From: DAOQVR01 sp035341665
Lineage (GTDB): Bacteria; Chloroflexota; Anaerolineae; JAAYZQ01
Direction: 5' to 3'
Assembly: GCA_035341665.1 (NCBI GenBank)
Contig: DAOQVR010000020.1
Coordinates: forward strand, 1-64,000
DNA: 64,000 nt
Part shown: in pieces, positions 11,004 through 19,888 of the stretch
Layout: every line of letters starts with the position of its first letter
How positions within the stretch are numbered: position 1 is the first letter of the stretch
Translations under genes and position numbers: made by a program
The notes under the pieces: generated by a model
Told to the model about the DNA's origin: nothing
Databases searched by the model: none
What the model saw: the letters and a program-made list of their open reading frames with translations, nothing else

Positions 11004-11891
11004 CTAGCCGGCCGCCACTTCGCGGCACGAATTACGAAGCAGCCCCACCTTCTCGATCTCGACTTCGACGAGGATGCCGTCCCTCAGGAAGAGGGGGGGG
11101 CGCCGGTACCCTCCGGTGCCGTGCGGCGTGCCGGTCAAGAGGACGTCCCCCGGCAGCAGTGTGAATGCCCGGGTGACGAATTCGACCAGCGTGGGAATGT
11201 CAAAGATCATCTCAGCCGTGGTCGAGTCCTGCACCGTCTCTCCATTCAGCCGGCAAGCAATGCCCAGCTTCCCCGGCTCGGGGATCTCGTCCCGGGTCAC
11301 GAGCCAGGGGCCCATCGGGCAGAAGGTGTCGAGCGACTTGCCGCGCACCCACTGCCCGTCGCCCCGCTGCAGGTTGCGGGCGGTCACGTCGTTCGCGCAG
11401 GTGTATCCGGCGATAAACTCAAAGGCGCGGCCAGCCGGGACGTTCCGGGCGCGCCGGCCAATCACCACCGCCAGCTCGGCCTCATAGTCCACCTCCGCCG
11501 TCAGCGCAGGATCCCACGTGATCGTCTGCCCCGGCCCGATCAGCGACGTCGGGAGCTTGGCAAAGAGGATAGGTATCTTGGGCGGCTCCTTGCCCGTCTC
11601 GCGGCAGTGGTCCCGGTAGTTCTGCCCCACGGCGACGACTTTCGACGGTTCCGGGACCGGCGGCAGCAGGGCCAGATCCTCCAGCGGGCAGACGGCGGCC
11701 GGCGGCAGCCGGCCGGCCGACCACTCGCTCAGGACGGCCGCCGCGCGCTCTATCGCCACCGGCCCCGCCTCGAGAAAAGGCCGCATCCCCGCCGGAAGCT
11801 CGGCGTCGGCTGCGTGCAGGTCAATCACGGCGCTCCCGGCCACGAGCCCCAGCCGCGCCGCCTTGCCACGGGAGTAGGTCACAAGTTGCAT
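11004..11891 (-). CDS. Fumarylacetoacetate hydrolase family protein
   Basis: A 295-residue FAH-family protein. Recognisable family blocks are VAVGQNYRDHCRETG, the metal-binding VDYEAELAVVIGRRARN, GYTCANDVTARNLQ, and LLTGTPHGTG near the end. Members hydrolyse or decarboxylate 2-oxo/1,3-diketo acids in aromatic catabolism, or act as acylpyruvases or oxaloacetate decarboxylases. With no catabolic genes around, the substrate is unknown. A promoter-like pair lies about 50 bases upstream. Confidence 0.9.
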   Translation of the reverse strand: MQLVTYSRGKAARLGLVAGSAVIDLHAADAELPAGMRPFLEAGPVAIERAAAVLSEWSAGRLPPAAVCPLEDLALLPPVPEPSKVVAVGQNYRDHCRETGKEPPKIPILFAKLPTSLIGPGQTITWDPALTAEVDYEAELAVVIGRRARNVPAGRAFEFIAGYTCANDVTARNLQRGDGQWVRGKSLDTFCPMGPWLVTRDEIPEPGKLGIACRLNGETVQDSTTAEMIFDIPTLVEFVTRAFTLLPGDVLLTGTPHGTGGYRRPPLFLRDGILVEVEIEKVGLLRNSCREVAAG

Positions 11892-11935
11892 GGTCGATTG
11901 TGTGCCTCCGATCCTGGGTGTGCTTTGCTCGCGCT

Positions 11936-11964
11936 ATCATACACGAGGCCAAGCACGATGCCAA
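11936..11964 (-). promoter_or_regulatory. Promoter of the FAH-family gene
   Basis: On the minus strand TTGGCA (11959-11964), 17 bases, TATGAT (11936-11941). Confidence 0.55.
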
Positions 11965-12009
11965 CCGCTTCTCTCCCTCTGCCCAGGGCTGCTGAACTCC
12001 CCCCGATCT

Positions 12010-12240
12010 GTCACTCCGAGCGACCCTCCGACCTGTCATTCGAAGCGACCCCCCGCCCGGTTGTCATTCCGAGCGACCCCCCGCCCGGTTGTCATTCCGA
12101 GCGACCCTCCGCCCGGTTGTCATTCCGAGCGACCCTCCGCCCGGTTGTCACTCCGAGCGACCCTCCGCCCGGTTGCCATTCTAAGCAACCCCCCGCCGGT
12201 TGTCATTCTGAGCGACCGCAGGGAGCGAAGAATCTCGCCC
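12010..12240. repeat. Tandem 28-bp repeat array
   Basis: Eight head-to-tail units start with GTCA(T/C)TC near 12010, 12035, 12063, 12091, 12119, 12147, 12175 and 12202; the step is 28 bases for five intervals, otherwise 25-28. Each unit reads GTCATTCCGAGCGACC followed by a C-rich stretch and CGGTT. The last unit runs into GCAGGGAGCGAAGAATCTC, the fuller form of a widespread intergenic repeat, so the array looks like amplification of the 5' half of that element. There are no unique spacers. Confidence 0.85.
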
Positions 12241-12324
12241 GTGGCAGCGTCGAGATCCTTCCCTGTCCTCAGCCTCACATCTTGGCGGACTCCGACAGGT
12301 CCCTGAGAGCCCTGGTCGCCATCC

Positions 12325-12353
12325 TTGCCCCCCCGCCCGATCCCTGCTACAAT
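12325..12353 (+). promoter_or_regulatory. Promoter of the 12.4-16.0 kb operon
   Basis: TTGCCC (12325-12330), 17 bases, TACAAT (12348-12353), about 80 bases before the first gene of a four-gene operon. Confidence 0.55.
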
Positions 12354-12432
12354 GCATGCGACGGGCAGGGAGCACCATCTACCGCGGGGTTCGCCCGGGC
12401 TGCAGGCATGTCCTGCCCTCAAGGAGGCGCAC

Positions 12433-13131
12433 GTGACCAGAGCAGTCGTGATCAACGGCAGCCCAACCCTCGACAAGGGAGACACTGCCCGGGTGGTGCA
12501 ATCCTTCATCGACGGCATGGCCGAGGCCGGCGCCCACGTCGACCTCCTCTATGCCACCCGCCTCAAGCCCAAGCCCTGCTCCTGCGGCAGCATGATCTGC
12601 TGGGGCAAAACCCCGGGCGAGTGCTGCATCAAGGACTCCATGGAACCGGTCTACCCCCTGGTCCGCCAGGCCGAGGTGCTCGTCCTGGCGACCCCCGTCT
12701 ACGTCCCGCTGCCCGGCGCCATGCAGGAGGTGATCAATCGCCTCTGCCCCCTCCTAGACCCCCTCCAGTGCACCTTCAGCGGCGGCCGCACCCGTGCACG
12801 CTTCCGCAGCGACGTCGCCATCCGCCACATCGTCCTCATCTGCGTCTCCGGCTGGTGGGAGCTCGGCAACTGCGATACCGTCCTGCGCATTGCCGAGGAT
12901 CTGGCTGCCAACGCCGGCCTGCCGTTGGCCGGCGCCCTGCTGCGGCCCCACGCCTGGGCGATGCGGCAGCGGGGCACGCTCACCCCTGACGGCGAGGCCG
13001 TGCTGACCGCCGTGCAAAGCGCGGGCCGCCAGATCGTCGCCAGGGGCGCCATCGAACGCGCCACCCTAGAGGCCGTGAGCCGCCCCCTCATCTCCCTCGA
13101 GGACTACTGGCGCAGCCAGTTCGGGGGGTGA
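12433..13131 (+). CDS. Flavodoxin-fold NAD(P)H-dependent FMN reductase-like protein
   Basis: A 232-residue flavodoxin-fold protein. The FMN phosphate loop is INGSPTLDKGDTARVV at the N-terminus, and ATPVYVPLPGAMQEVINR is the usual second flavin-contact loop. A cysteine cluster (CSCGSMICWGKTPGECC) sits where iron-sulfur flavoproteins of this family have their CxxC-type motif, so it may carry an Fe-S cluster. Start GTG at 12433 is chosen for the AAGGAGG five bases upstream. The stop overlaps the GTGA start of the methyltransferase gene. Confidence 0.8.
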   Translation: MTRAVVINGSPTLDKGDTARVVQSFIDGMAEAGAHVDLLYATRLKPKPCSCGSMICWGKTPGECCIKDSMEPVYPLVRQAEVLVLATPVYVPLPGAMQEVINRLCPLLDPLQCTFSGGRTRARFRSDVAIRHIVLICVSGWWELGNCDTVLRIAEDLAANAGLPLAGALLRPHAWAMRQRGTLTPDGEAVLTAVQSAGRQIVARGAIERATLEAVSRPLISLEDYWRSQFGG

Positions 13132-13946
13132 GCGTGACCATGGATGGCGAGGAGGCCGGCCGCTACTGGAACGAAAACGCCGACGCCTGGACGCAGCTGG
13201 CACGCGCCGGCTATGACACCTACCGCGACTGGCTGAACACGCCCGCCTTTCTCGCCATGCTGCCCGAGGTGCGCGGCCTCTACGGCATCGACATCGGCTG
13301 CGGCGAGGGCCACAACACCCGCGCGGTGGCTCGCCTCGGCGCGCGCCTCGCGGCGATCGATGTCGCCGAGACCTTTGTCCGCTACGCCGCCGAGGCCGAG
13401 CAGCAGGACCCCCTCGGCATCGACTACCGGGTTGCCAGTGCCGCCGGCCTTCCCTTCCCCTCCGGCCATTTCGACTTTGCCACAGCCTTCATGAGCCTCA
13501 TGGACATGCCCGTGACCGGCCGCGTGCTGGCGGAGGTATTCCGCGTACTCAAGCCCGGTGGCTTTCTCCAGTTCTCCATTACCCATCCCTGCTTCGACAC
13601 CCCCCATCGCCGCAACCTCCGAGACGAGCAAGGCATCACCTACGCGATCGAGGTCGGTGACTACTTCCGCAACCTCGAAGGCGACGTCGCAGAGTGGATC
13701 TTTAGCTCCGCCCCACCCGAGGTCAAGCAGGGAATGCGCAGATTCCAGACTCCGCGCTTCACGCGCACCCTCAGCCAGTGGCTGAACGGCCTGCTCGACG
13801 CCGGTTTCCAGATCGAACGCATCGAAGAGCCCCGGCCCTCCGACGAGACCGTCGCCCAGTGCCCCAACATCCAGGATTCGCAGGTCGTCGCCTACTTTCT
13901 GCACGTCCGCGCCCGCAAGCCCCGGGCCCCTGCCGGCCCGGAATAA
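13128..13946 (+). CDS. Class I SAM-dependent methyltransferase
   Basis: A 272-residue methyltransferase of the Methyltransf_11/25 type. Motif I is GIDIGCGEGHNTRAVA, motif II lies around AAIDVAETFVRYA, and the post-I segments DFATAFMSLMDMP and FRVLKPGGFLQFSITHP are clear. Substrate unknown. The start is the GTG overlapping the previous stop (GTGA), though GTG at 13134 or ATG at 13140 are possible. Translational coupling suggests it acts in the same pathway as the reductase. Confidence 0.85.
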   Translation: MSVTMDGEEAGRYWNENADAWTQLARAGYDTYRDWLNTPAFLAMLPEVRGLYGIDIGCGEGHNTRAVARLGARLAAIDVAETFVRYAAEAEQQDPLGIDYRVASAAGLPFPSGHFDFATAFMSLMDMPVTGRVLAEVFRVLKPGGFLQFSITHPCFDTPHRRNLRDEQGITYAIEVGDYFRNLEGDVAEWIFSSAPPEVKQGMRRFQTPRFTRTLSQWLNGLLDAGFQIERIEEPRPSDETVAQCPNIQDSQVVAYFLHVRARKPRAPAGPE

Positions 13947-14005
13947 GCAGCCCGGCGGCAACGGCCACCGTGGACCGTCCCCGCCCAACACCCAGGAGAG
14001 CCTCG

Positions 14006-14992
14006 ATGGACATCCGCCCCTTTACACCCGCCGACTATCCCGCCGTCGCGGACATTCACAACAGCCTCGGCATCGTCTGGCCTGAGCGCCCCAAGACCGC
14101 CGATGCCTGGGCCGAGGCCGACCGCAACCGCAACCCCAAGCTCCGCTACCAGCGCTTTGTCGCGAGCGTAGGAGGCGACGTCGTCGCGTTCGCCACTTAT
14201 GGGCACAACATGGGGGACTATCACCCACAGCGCTTTTACGTGAACGTCGAGGTGAGCCCGGCGCACCAGCGCCGGGGGGTCGGCGCGGGCCTCTATGACC
14301 GGCTCATGGCCGAGCTGCAGTCCCTGGACCCGCGCGTCCTCCGCGCCGACGCCTTCGCCAACCAGCCCCAGGGCTTTCGCTTCCTTCAGGCACGCGGCTT
14401 CTACGAGGCCTGGCGCGAGACCCCAGTCCATCTCGAGGTCTCTTCCTTCGACCCCAGGCCGTACGCCGGCCTCGAGCCGCATCTCCTGGCCAAGGGCATC
14501 GCCGTCAAGACCCTGCGAGAGCTCGCGGCGGACCCCAGTCGAGACGCCAAGCTCTACGACCTCTACTGGGACGTGACGGACGACGTTCCCCAGGAGGACA
14601 CCCGCATCGAGCACCAGCCCTTCGACGAGTGGGCAGCCTGGGCCCTCGGCGACCCCACCTTCGTTCACGATGCCTACTGCATCGCCGTGCACGGAGAGAC
14701 CTTCGTTGGCTTGAGTGAATGGGGCGCTGACCCCGGCAGTGATGCCCTCTTGGGTGGCCTGCTCGGCGTCCGCCGCGCCTTCCGCGGGCAGGGGATTGCC
14801 CTTGCCCTCCAGCTGCGGGCCATCGCCTGTGCCGCCGCGAATGGGTACCCGCTCGTCAAGACCTGCACAGCCATTCAGAACGCGCCCATGCAGGCCCTCT
14901 TCAACAAGCTTGGCTTTGCCCGGGACCCCGAGTGGCAGCAGTGCCAGAAGGACCTCATCCCCGTCCCTCCGCAAGGATCGGGGTCAGAGTGA
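14006..14992 (+). CDS. GNAT family N-acetyltransferase, tandem-domain
   Basis: A 328-residue protein built of two GNAT-like halves. The first has the acetyl-CoA loop in VEVSPAHQRRGVGAGLYDRLM; the second has LLGVRRAFRGQGIALALQLR and the NAPMQALFNKLGFARD segment. Start ATG at 14006 is preceded by CAGGAGAG. Its stop overlaps the next gene in a GTGA. Substrate unknown; such tandem GNATs are common in soil and sediment bacteria. Confidence 0.85.
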   Translation: MDIRPFTPADYPAVADIHNSLGIVWPERPKTADAWAEADRNRNPKLRYQRFVASVGGDVVAFATYGHNMGDYHPQRFYVNVEVSPAHQRRGVGAGLYDRLMAELQSLDPRVLRADAFANQPQGFRFLQARGFYEAWRETPVHLEVSSFDPRPYAGLEPHLLAKGIAVKTLRELAADPSRDAKLYDLYWDVTDDVPQEDTRIEHQPFDEWAAWALGDPTFVHDAYCIAVHGETFVGLSEWGADPGSDALLGGLLGVRRAFRGQGIALALQLRAIACAAANGYPLVKTCTAIQNAPMQALFNKLGFARDPEWQQCQKDLIPVPPQGSGSE

Positions 14993-15957
14993 AAGTGGAT
15001 GCCGCAGCCGCTGAGGAGCAAGCCTTGGGCGGGCCATCGCGCTCCCTGACCACACGCCTCTACCAGTCGGCCGCCGACCTGTGGCAGATGTACGGCATGC
15101 TCATGGGGGCCCGCTCCCGGACCTCCGATTGGCGCTTTGCGCACGTCGGGGAGCTCGCCTGGACCTATTTCATGGTCGACTGCCACCTCGATCCGTGCCA
15201 GTATATCCGCCTCTGGCACGATGCCGGCCGCTTGGCCGGCTATGCCATCCTGGGAGAGGACCCCTCTTTCGACTGCCAGATCCTGCCCGAGTACGAGTGG
15301 ACCGGCATCGAGGAAGAGGCCCTCGCCTGGGCCGAGGAATGCCTGGAGGCCCTTCGCGGGCGCGGCGTGCCCGGTTGGGGCGGCGCGCTCGCGTCGGGCT
15401 CACGCCAGGACGACGCCAAGCGCCTTGCCTTCCTCGACCGGCACGGCTTCCAGTACTGCGGCCGGTTCGCCGAGGTCAACATGATCCGCTCGCTGGAGGG
15501 CCCCATCCCCACCGGCCCCCTGCCCGAGGGCTTTTGCATCCGTGCCGTCGATGGGCAGGCCGAGGCCGCCGGGCGCGCCGCCATCCAGCGTGACGTCTGG
15601 CAGCCCTGGTCCGTGGGGAACGTATCGGCCGGCGACTACGCCCGCTTCATGCGCATGCCCGGCTACGAGCGCGAGCTCGACCTGGTCGCCGTCGCCCCCG
15701 GCGGCACGTTTGCTTCCTACGTCAACGGTTGGATCGACCCCGTCAACCATATCGGCGACTTTGGCCCGGTCGGCGCGCGCCCGGCCTACCGCCGGCTCGG
15801 CCTGACGCGCGCCCTCCTCCTCGAAGGGCTGCGCCGCATGCAGGCCCTGGGCATGGACCGCGCCTGCATCTCCACCAACAACACCCCCGCCCGCAGCCTG
15901 TACGAGTCGGTCGGCTTCACCGTCGTCAACCGCTATCTAGACTACCTCAAGTTGTAG
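14989..15957 (+). CDS. GNAT family N-acetyltransferase
   Basis: A 322-residue GNAT protein. The C-terminal domain carries PVGARPAYRRLGLTRALLLEG and the tail NTPARSLYESVGFTVVNRYLDYLKL, both typical. I choose the GTG at 14989 because it overlaps the preceding stop as GTGA, the same coupling seen elsewhere in this operon; the frame is open to 14932. Last gene of the operon, followed by triple palindromes that may end transcription. Confidence 0.82.
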   Translation: MKVDAAAAEEQALGGPSRSLTTRLYQSAADLWQMYGMLMGARSRTSDWRFAHVGELAWTYFMVDCHLDPCQYIRLWHDAGRLAGYAILGEDPSFDCQILPEYEWTGIEEEALAWAEECLEALRGRGVPGWGGALASGSRQDDAKRLAFLDRHGFQYCGRFAEVNMIRSLEGPIPTGPLPEGFCIRAVDGQAEAAGRAAIQRDVWQPWSVGNVSAGDYARFMRMPGYERELDLVAVAPGGTFASYVNGWIDPVNHIGDFGPVGARPAYRRLGLTRALLLEGLRRMQALGMDRACISTNNTPARSLYESVGFTVVNRYLDYLKL

Positions 15958-16031
15958 GGCGGGTTTCCATACCCGCCACCGTAGGGCGGGTTTCCCTACC
16001 CGCCACGTAGGGCGGGTTTCCATACCCGCCC
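15955..16031. repeat. Three tandem palindromic units (GGGCGGGTTTCC type)
   Basis: Three copies of GTAGGGCGGGTTTCC(A/C)TACCCGCC lie head to tail, each able to fold as GGCGGGT-TTCCAT-ACCCGCC. The same unit occurs near 34385, near 37535 and in degenerate form near 42870. It is a small mobile or hitch-hiking palindromic repeat of REP type and could also act as a terminator for the operon upstream. Confidence 0.8.
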
Positions 16032-16093
16032 ACCACCTTCCTCCTGGCACTGCTCGTGGGCATCTGGGCAGCCATGAGAAAACTCCTCGGCCG

Positions 16094-16122
16094 TTGACCG
16101 GTGCGGCGTAAGGTGCTATACT
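16094..16122 (+). promoter_or_regulatory. Promoter of the YghO-like gene
   Basis: TTGACC (16094-16099), 17 bases, TATACT (16117-16122), 33 bases before the GTG/ATG start region. Confidence 0.65.
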
Positions 16123-16155
16123 CAGATTCCAGCCAAGGAAGCGAAAGGAGCCGCC

Positions 16156-17274
16156 GTGGACATCCGACCCGTCAAGGCGCCGAAGGACCTGAAGGCTTTC
16201 ATCGACCTGCCCTACCGCCTCTACCGGCACGACCCCATCTGGGTACCCCCGCTGCGCAGTGAGCAGCGCAGCCAGTTCGATCCCGTGCTCAACCCATTCC
16301 TCGAGCACTGCGAGTGGCAGCTCTTCCTCGCCGAGGAGGGGGGCACGGTCGCCGGCCGCATCGCCGCCTTCGTCGACCGCCTGGCGAACGATGCCTGGCA
16401 GCAGCAGATAGGCCTCTTCGGCTATCTCGAGTGCACAACCTCCCCCGGCCTGGCCCGGCGCCTCCTCGAGACGGCGCGCGATTGGCTGCGGGCGCGCGGC
16501 TGCACCGCCATGCGCGGGCCCTGGAGCTTTGTCTCCCAGGACTGGGGAATGGTGGTGGAGGGCTTTGCCCCCTCTCCGGTGATCATGGCCCCCTACAACC
16601 CGCCCCACTACAACCAGTACCTGGTCGACTTTGGCCTGCAAAAAGCCAAGGACCTGCTCTGCTGGTACGTCTCGGCGGCCGAGGGGTACGACGTCCCCGA
16701 CCGCATCAAGCACCTGACCGATGCCGTGGCCAAGCGCTACGGCGTACGCGTGCGGCCGATCGACATGCGCCGCTACGATCAAGAGGTCGATACCGTCATC
16801 GAGGTGTCCAACGCCAGCCTGGCGGACAACTGGGGCTACTCGCCGGTGACCGAGGCCGAGGTGCGGGCGATGGCGCGCGACCTGAAGCAGATCCTGCAGC
16901 CCAAGGGCGTGCTGGTTGCCGAGGATCGCAGCGGGCGGCCGATCGGATTCGCCATCACGCTGCCCGACGTGAATTGGCTCCTGAAGGGGCTCAACGGCCG
17001 GATGCTGCCCTTCGGATTCCTCAAGCTGCTCTACGGCATTCCGCGCCTCCGGCGCTACCGCATGTTCGCCCTCGGCGTGATCCCGGAGTACCACGGCAAG
17101 GCCGTGGACAGCTTGCTCTACCGTGCGCTCTACGAGTCGCTCTATTCGCCCGATACCTGGATGGAGATCAACTATGTGCTCGAGGACAACTGGGCCATGG
17201 TGAACGCCATCCACAAGCTGGGAGCCAAGCCCCTGCGGCGGTATCGCGTCTACGAGATGGCACTAGAGAGCTAG
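16156..17274 (+). CDS. YghO-like GNAT-fold protein
   Basis: A 372-residue protein resembling the YghO-type family. Marker segments are FIDLPYRLYRHDPIWVPPLR at the N-terminus, GPWSFVSQDWGMVVEGF in the middle, and MEINYVLEDNWAMVNAIHKLG near the end, where members keep an acyltransferase-like fold. Function is not established for the family. AAAGGAG is just upstream of the start, and a near-consensus promoter precedes it. Its last four bases overlap the converging GNAT gene. Confidence 0.75.
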   Translation: MDIRPVKAPKDLKAFIDLPYRLYRHDPIWVPPLRSEQRSQFDPVLNPFLEHCEWQLFLAEEGGTVAGRIAAFVDRLANDAWQQQIGLFGYLECTTSPGLARRLLETARDWLRARGCTAMRGPWSFVSQDWGMVVEGFAPSPVIMAPYNPPHYNQYLVDFGLQKAKDLLCWYVSAAEGYDVPDRIKHLTDAVAKRYGVRVRPIDMRRYDQEVDTVIEVSNASLADNWGYSPVTEAEVRAMARDLKQILQPKGVLVAEDRSGRPIGFAITLPDVNWLLKGLNGRMLPFGFLKLLYGIPRLRRYRMFALGVIPEYHGKAVDSLLYRALYESLYSPDTWMEINYVLEDNWAMVNAIHKLGAKPLRRYRVYEMALES

Positions 17275-17807
17275 CCGGAGTCTGCTCGGCACAGGCTCTC
17301 GATATCGGCCCAGCCGTAGGCAACTTCCACCGCCCTCACGCCCTCGTCCAGCGTCACGGTCTGCCTGCCGAGCAGCCGGCCCCCGAGCCGCTCGTAGAAC
17401 CCGCGCGCCGGGTTCCCTTCCAGCACCCACAGCATGACCGACCTGCAGCCGCGCTGCTTCAGCTCCCCGGCCGCGGCCGCCACCAGTCGCCGCCCCAGCC
17501 CCTGCCGCTGCAGCAGCCCGCGCACGTGCAGGGCGATCAGCTCGCTGTCAAATCCGGCGATACCGGCCGGCCCCGGCCGGCCCAGGGCGTAGCCGGCTAC
17601 TTCCTGCTCTTCGCCCACGGCCACGAGCAGCACATCCTCGGGGTGCTCGTGCATCCACCGCCGCCAGTCCTGCTCCTGCTCCTCGTAGGAGAAGCGCGCC
17701 AGGTACTCCGCCGGCAGGAGACCCGCGTAGGCGGTGCGATAGCTGTCCACCTGCACCCGGGCCAGCCCGGCGCTGTCGCCGGCCGTGGCTTTGCGGATCT
17801 GAGTCAC
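17271..17807 (-). CDS. GNAT family N-acetyltransferase
   Basis: A 178-residue GNAT protein. The acetyl-CoA loop is VRGLLQRQGLGRRLVAAA and motif B is NPARGFYERLGGRLLG. I start at the GTG at 17807, which overlaps the stop of the upstream SRPBCC gene by four bases (GTGA); the frame continues open upstream. It is thus the second gene of a two-gene operon on the minus strand. Confidence 0.82.
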   Translation of the reverse strand: MTQIRKATAGDSAGLARVQVDSYRTAYAGLLPAEYLARFSYEEQEQDWRRWMHEHPEDVLLVAVGEEQEVAGYALGRPGPAGIAGFDSELIALHVRGLLQRQGLGRRLVAAAAGELKQRGCRSVMLWVLEGNPARGFYERLGGRLLGRQTVTLDEGVRAVEVAYGWADIESLCRADSG

Positions 17808-18223
17808 CCTGCCCTCTCTCCTTCCAGCACGGCCTTGAGGTTGTCCAGGACCCGTCCCCAGGTGCGCTCGAGAAAGTCGACGAACCCCGGCCGCGCATCC
17901 AGGGAGCCCAGGACGGTCACGGTGAAGGTCAAGGTTGTGCTCCGGCCCTGCCCATCCAGCAGGACGCAAACCCTCATCGGCGGCTCATCGTCACCGTCCC
18001 AGGTGAAGGCGAGAGAGCGCTCGAGGATCAGCTGGGTGAACACCCCGCGAGCGTTGTAGCCCTGCGTGTAGATGTGATATCTGCCGCCCACCCGCGCGTC
18101 GACCACCGCCGTCTCGCAGCACCAGGTACACCAGCCCGCCGCAGTCGCAAAGGCCGCCCAGACCTGTGGCGGAGGCACAAGGATCGTCCGGGTCAGCGTA
18201 ATCCCCTGCACCGGAGTGGTCAT
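17804..18223 (-). CDS. SRPBCC / AHSA1-like domain protein
   Basis: A 139-residue START/Bet v 1-type protein. It has the family opening LTRTILVPPPQVWAAF, a GWCTWCCETA segment, GGRYHIY, and a C-terminal helix ending the ligand cavity (FLERTWGRVLDNLKAVL). AHSA1-like bacterial proteins bind small hydrophobic ligands or have unknown roles. It is coupled to the downstream GNAT gene. Confidence 0.75.
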   Translation of the reverse strand: MTTPVQGITLTRTILVPPPQVWAAFATAAGWCTWCCETAVVDARVGGRYHIYTQGYNARGVFTQLILERSLAFTWDGDDEPPMRVCVLLDGQGRSTTLTFTVTVLGSLDARPGFVDFLERTWGRVLDNLKAVLEGERAG

Positions 18224-18270
18224 GGGCAGCCTCCTCGCGCTAGAATGGCCCGATTGGGAAATGGCCGGGC

Positions 18271-18609
18271 TTGTGTCCGGATTATACGGGGGAGATTCGT
18301 GCCTGTCAAGCCGATGGCGCAGGCCCCGGGGAGCGGTGCCCGGCGAGGCTCTATTTCGTGCGCCACGGAGAAAGCACCGTCTACCTCTTGCACGAGTTCG
18401 CCGACAGCGGGTGCCGGCATCCGCTCACCGAGCGCGGCATCGAGCAGGCATGTGCGCTGGCGCGGGGCCTGGGCAACCTGGGAATCGACAGGGTATACTC
18501 GAGCCCGCTCATGCGCGCCGTGCAGACGGCCGAGACCCTGGCCGAAACCCGCCGCGGCGGGCTCTACTGCCTGTCCTGGTGCGGCGAGTCCCTGGACGCC
18601 ACCTCCTGA
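18271..18609 (+). pseudogene. Histidine phosphatase fragment
   Basis: Residues from ARLYFVRHGEST to VYSSPLMRAVQTAETLAE match the N-terminal half of the histidine phosphatase (phosphoglycerate mutase-like) family, including the catalytic RHG and the conserved SSPLMRAVQTA block. The frame then ends about 20 residues later, with no second catalytic histidine, so at least half of a normal 190-220 residue protein is missing. There is no good start or ribosome site ahead of the homology. It is best read as a 3'-truncated relic. Confidence 0.65.
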
Positions 18610-18739
18610 CCCCCTCTCCGGCGAATCCCCTCTGTTGGGGATGACATCTCCCCTAGCCACACGGTATGCTTCGGGCAGTCGGGCAGCCCGCACGGCACCG
18701 GCGAGGCAGAAGCCACTACTGGGAGGAGAGGGGAGCGAG

Positions 18740-19639
18740 ATGTCCGGCTACACTCACAGCAATGCACTCGGCAGCCAGGGAGGGGCGGCAGCCCGCCCTG
18801 GCCTGGCCCTCCGGAGCGGGGCCTTCGCGGTGTTTCTGGCCTGCGCGCTGGCGATTTGGTTCTTTGGCTCGAACTACTACCCTGCCTTTCGCACCAATGG
18901 CAGCGCCGGCTACTCCGCCGGCCTGACGGCCGCATTCCTTCTGGCCGCCCTCCTCCTGAGGCGCAGCACCCGGACCGCGCGCTATTGGTCGGTTGCCTAC
19001 GCCTTCTTTGTCGCTTCGGCCGTGCTCCTGGTCTCCTCCCTGCTGGCGGGCCAGTATGCCCCCATCGCGAGGTCGCTGGGCGTTTCGCCGGGCTCGAACC
19101 AGGGACAGGCCCTGCAAAAGGTCTACGAGGCCCTGTTGGTCTCCGTGCCCATCCTCCTGTTGGTCAGGCTCTCGGGGGCCGGCCTCGGCTCGCTCCTGAT
19201 CAGGCGGGGCAACCTCCGCTGGGGTGTGGGCATCGGCGCCCTGGTCCTGGTCGACATGATTACCTCGGCGCTCATCTTCTACGGCACCGGCTACCGGCCC
19301 GACCAGCTCGGATCGGTGATCGGGTGGGGCCTGGTCTTTGCCTTGTTCAACGGCTTCCTGGAGGAGCTGTGGCTCCGGGCTCTCTTCCTGGAGCGTCTGG
19401 TGCCCCTCATCGGCCCCACGGGGGCAGTCCTCCTGACGTCGGCCTGGTTTGCGGCCCTCCACTCCCTCGCGGTGGCCTACATGCCGGCTGCCGTCGTCCC
19501 CATCTTCGTCCTGAACACCCTCATGCTCGGGCTGGCGTGCGGGATCCTGATGCTCAAGACCGGCAGCATCTGGGGGGCCTTCCTGATCCATGCCGGCACT
19601 GACTTTTTTCTCTTCCTGGCCCTGCTGGCGGTCCAGTAG
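18740..19639 (+). CDS. CPBP family intramembrane glutamic endopeptidase
   Basis: A 299-residue membrane protein with about eight hydrophobic helices. The CPBP (Abi/CAAX protease-like) signature is complete: E208-E209 and R213 in FLEELWLRALF, H241 in FAALHSL, and H284 and D288 in HAGTDFF. Members cleave membrane-anchored substrates, some in bacteriocin self-immunity; the substrate here is unknown. ATG at 18740 is preceded by a purine-rich GGAGGAGAGGGGAG tract. Confidence 0.85.
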   Translation: MSGYTHSNALGSQGGAAARPGLALRSGAFAVFLACALAIWFFGSNYYPAFRTNGSAGYSAGLTAAFLLAALLLRRSTRTARYWSVAYAFFVASAVLLVSSLLAGQYAPIARSLGVSPGSNQGQALQKVYEALLVSVPILLLVRLSGAGLGSLLIRRGNLRWGVGIGALVLVDMITSALIFYGTGYRPDQLGSVIGWGLVFALFNGFLEELWLRALFLERLVPLIGPTGAVLLTSAWFAALHSLAVAYMPAAVVPIFVLNTLMLGLACGILMLKTGSIWGAFLIHAGTDFFLFLALLAVQ

Positions 19640-19682
19640 GGGGGCGTGGGCCGTTTCCGCCACGAGAGGGTCGGGGGGGCTG

Positions 19683-19800
19683 TCCCGAAACTGTCCTTCC
19701 GAGAAAGCGTAGCGTCCGCATCGGCAGACTTCTTCGCCGCAGGCTTGGGGAAGGTCCCAAAAACTGTCTTTCCGAGGAAGCGTAGCGACCGAGGAATCTC
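19683..19800. repeat. Dispersed intergenic repeat, two partial copies
   Basis: Two related segments, CTGTCCTTCCGAGAAAGCG at 19683 and CTGTCTTTCCGAGGAAGCG at about 19763, each followed by TAGCG(A/T)CCG; the second continues into AGGAATCTCTGAC. They resemble the same broad repeat family as the 12.0 kb array (TTCCGAG...GAGGAATCT). No gene was seen in 19640-19888. Confidence 0.6.
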
Positions 19801-19888
19801 TGACTCTGCCTGGAACGCAGTGAAGTCAGATGCACCGCCGCGCTCAGCACGGCAGGTCTCGGGCTTTTGGACAGCCCCCTGCCTGTGC

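Noticed and set aside
12010..12240. CRISPR-like array
   Set aside because: Units are contiguous 28-mers without unique spacers, contain no typical repeat palindrome, and no cas genes are near.
10881..12989. 702-codon plus-strand frame
   Set aside because: Runs antisense through the FAH gene, across the tandem repeats and out of frame with the flavodoxin-fold gene; no domain.
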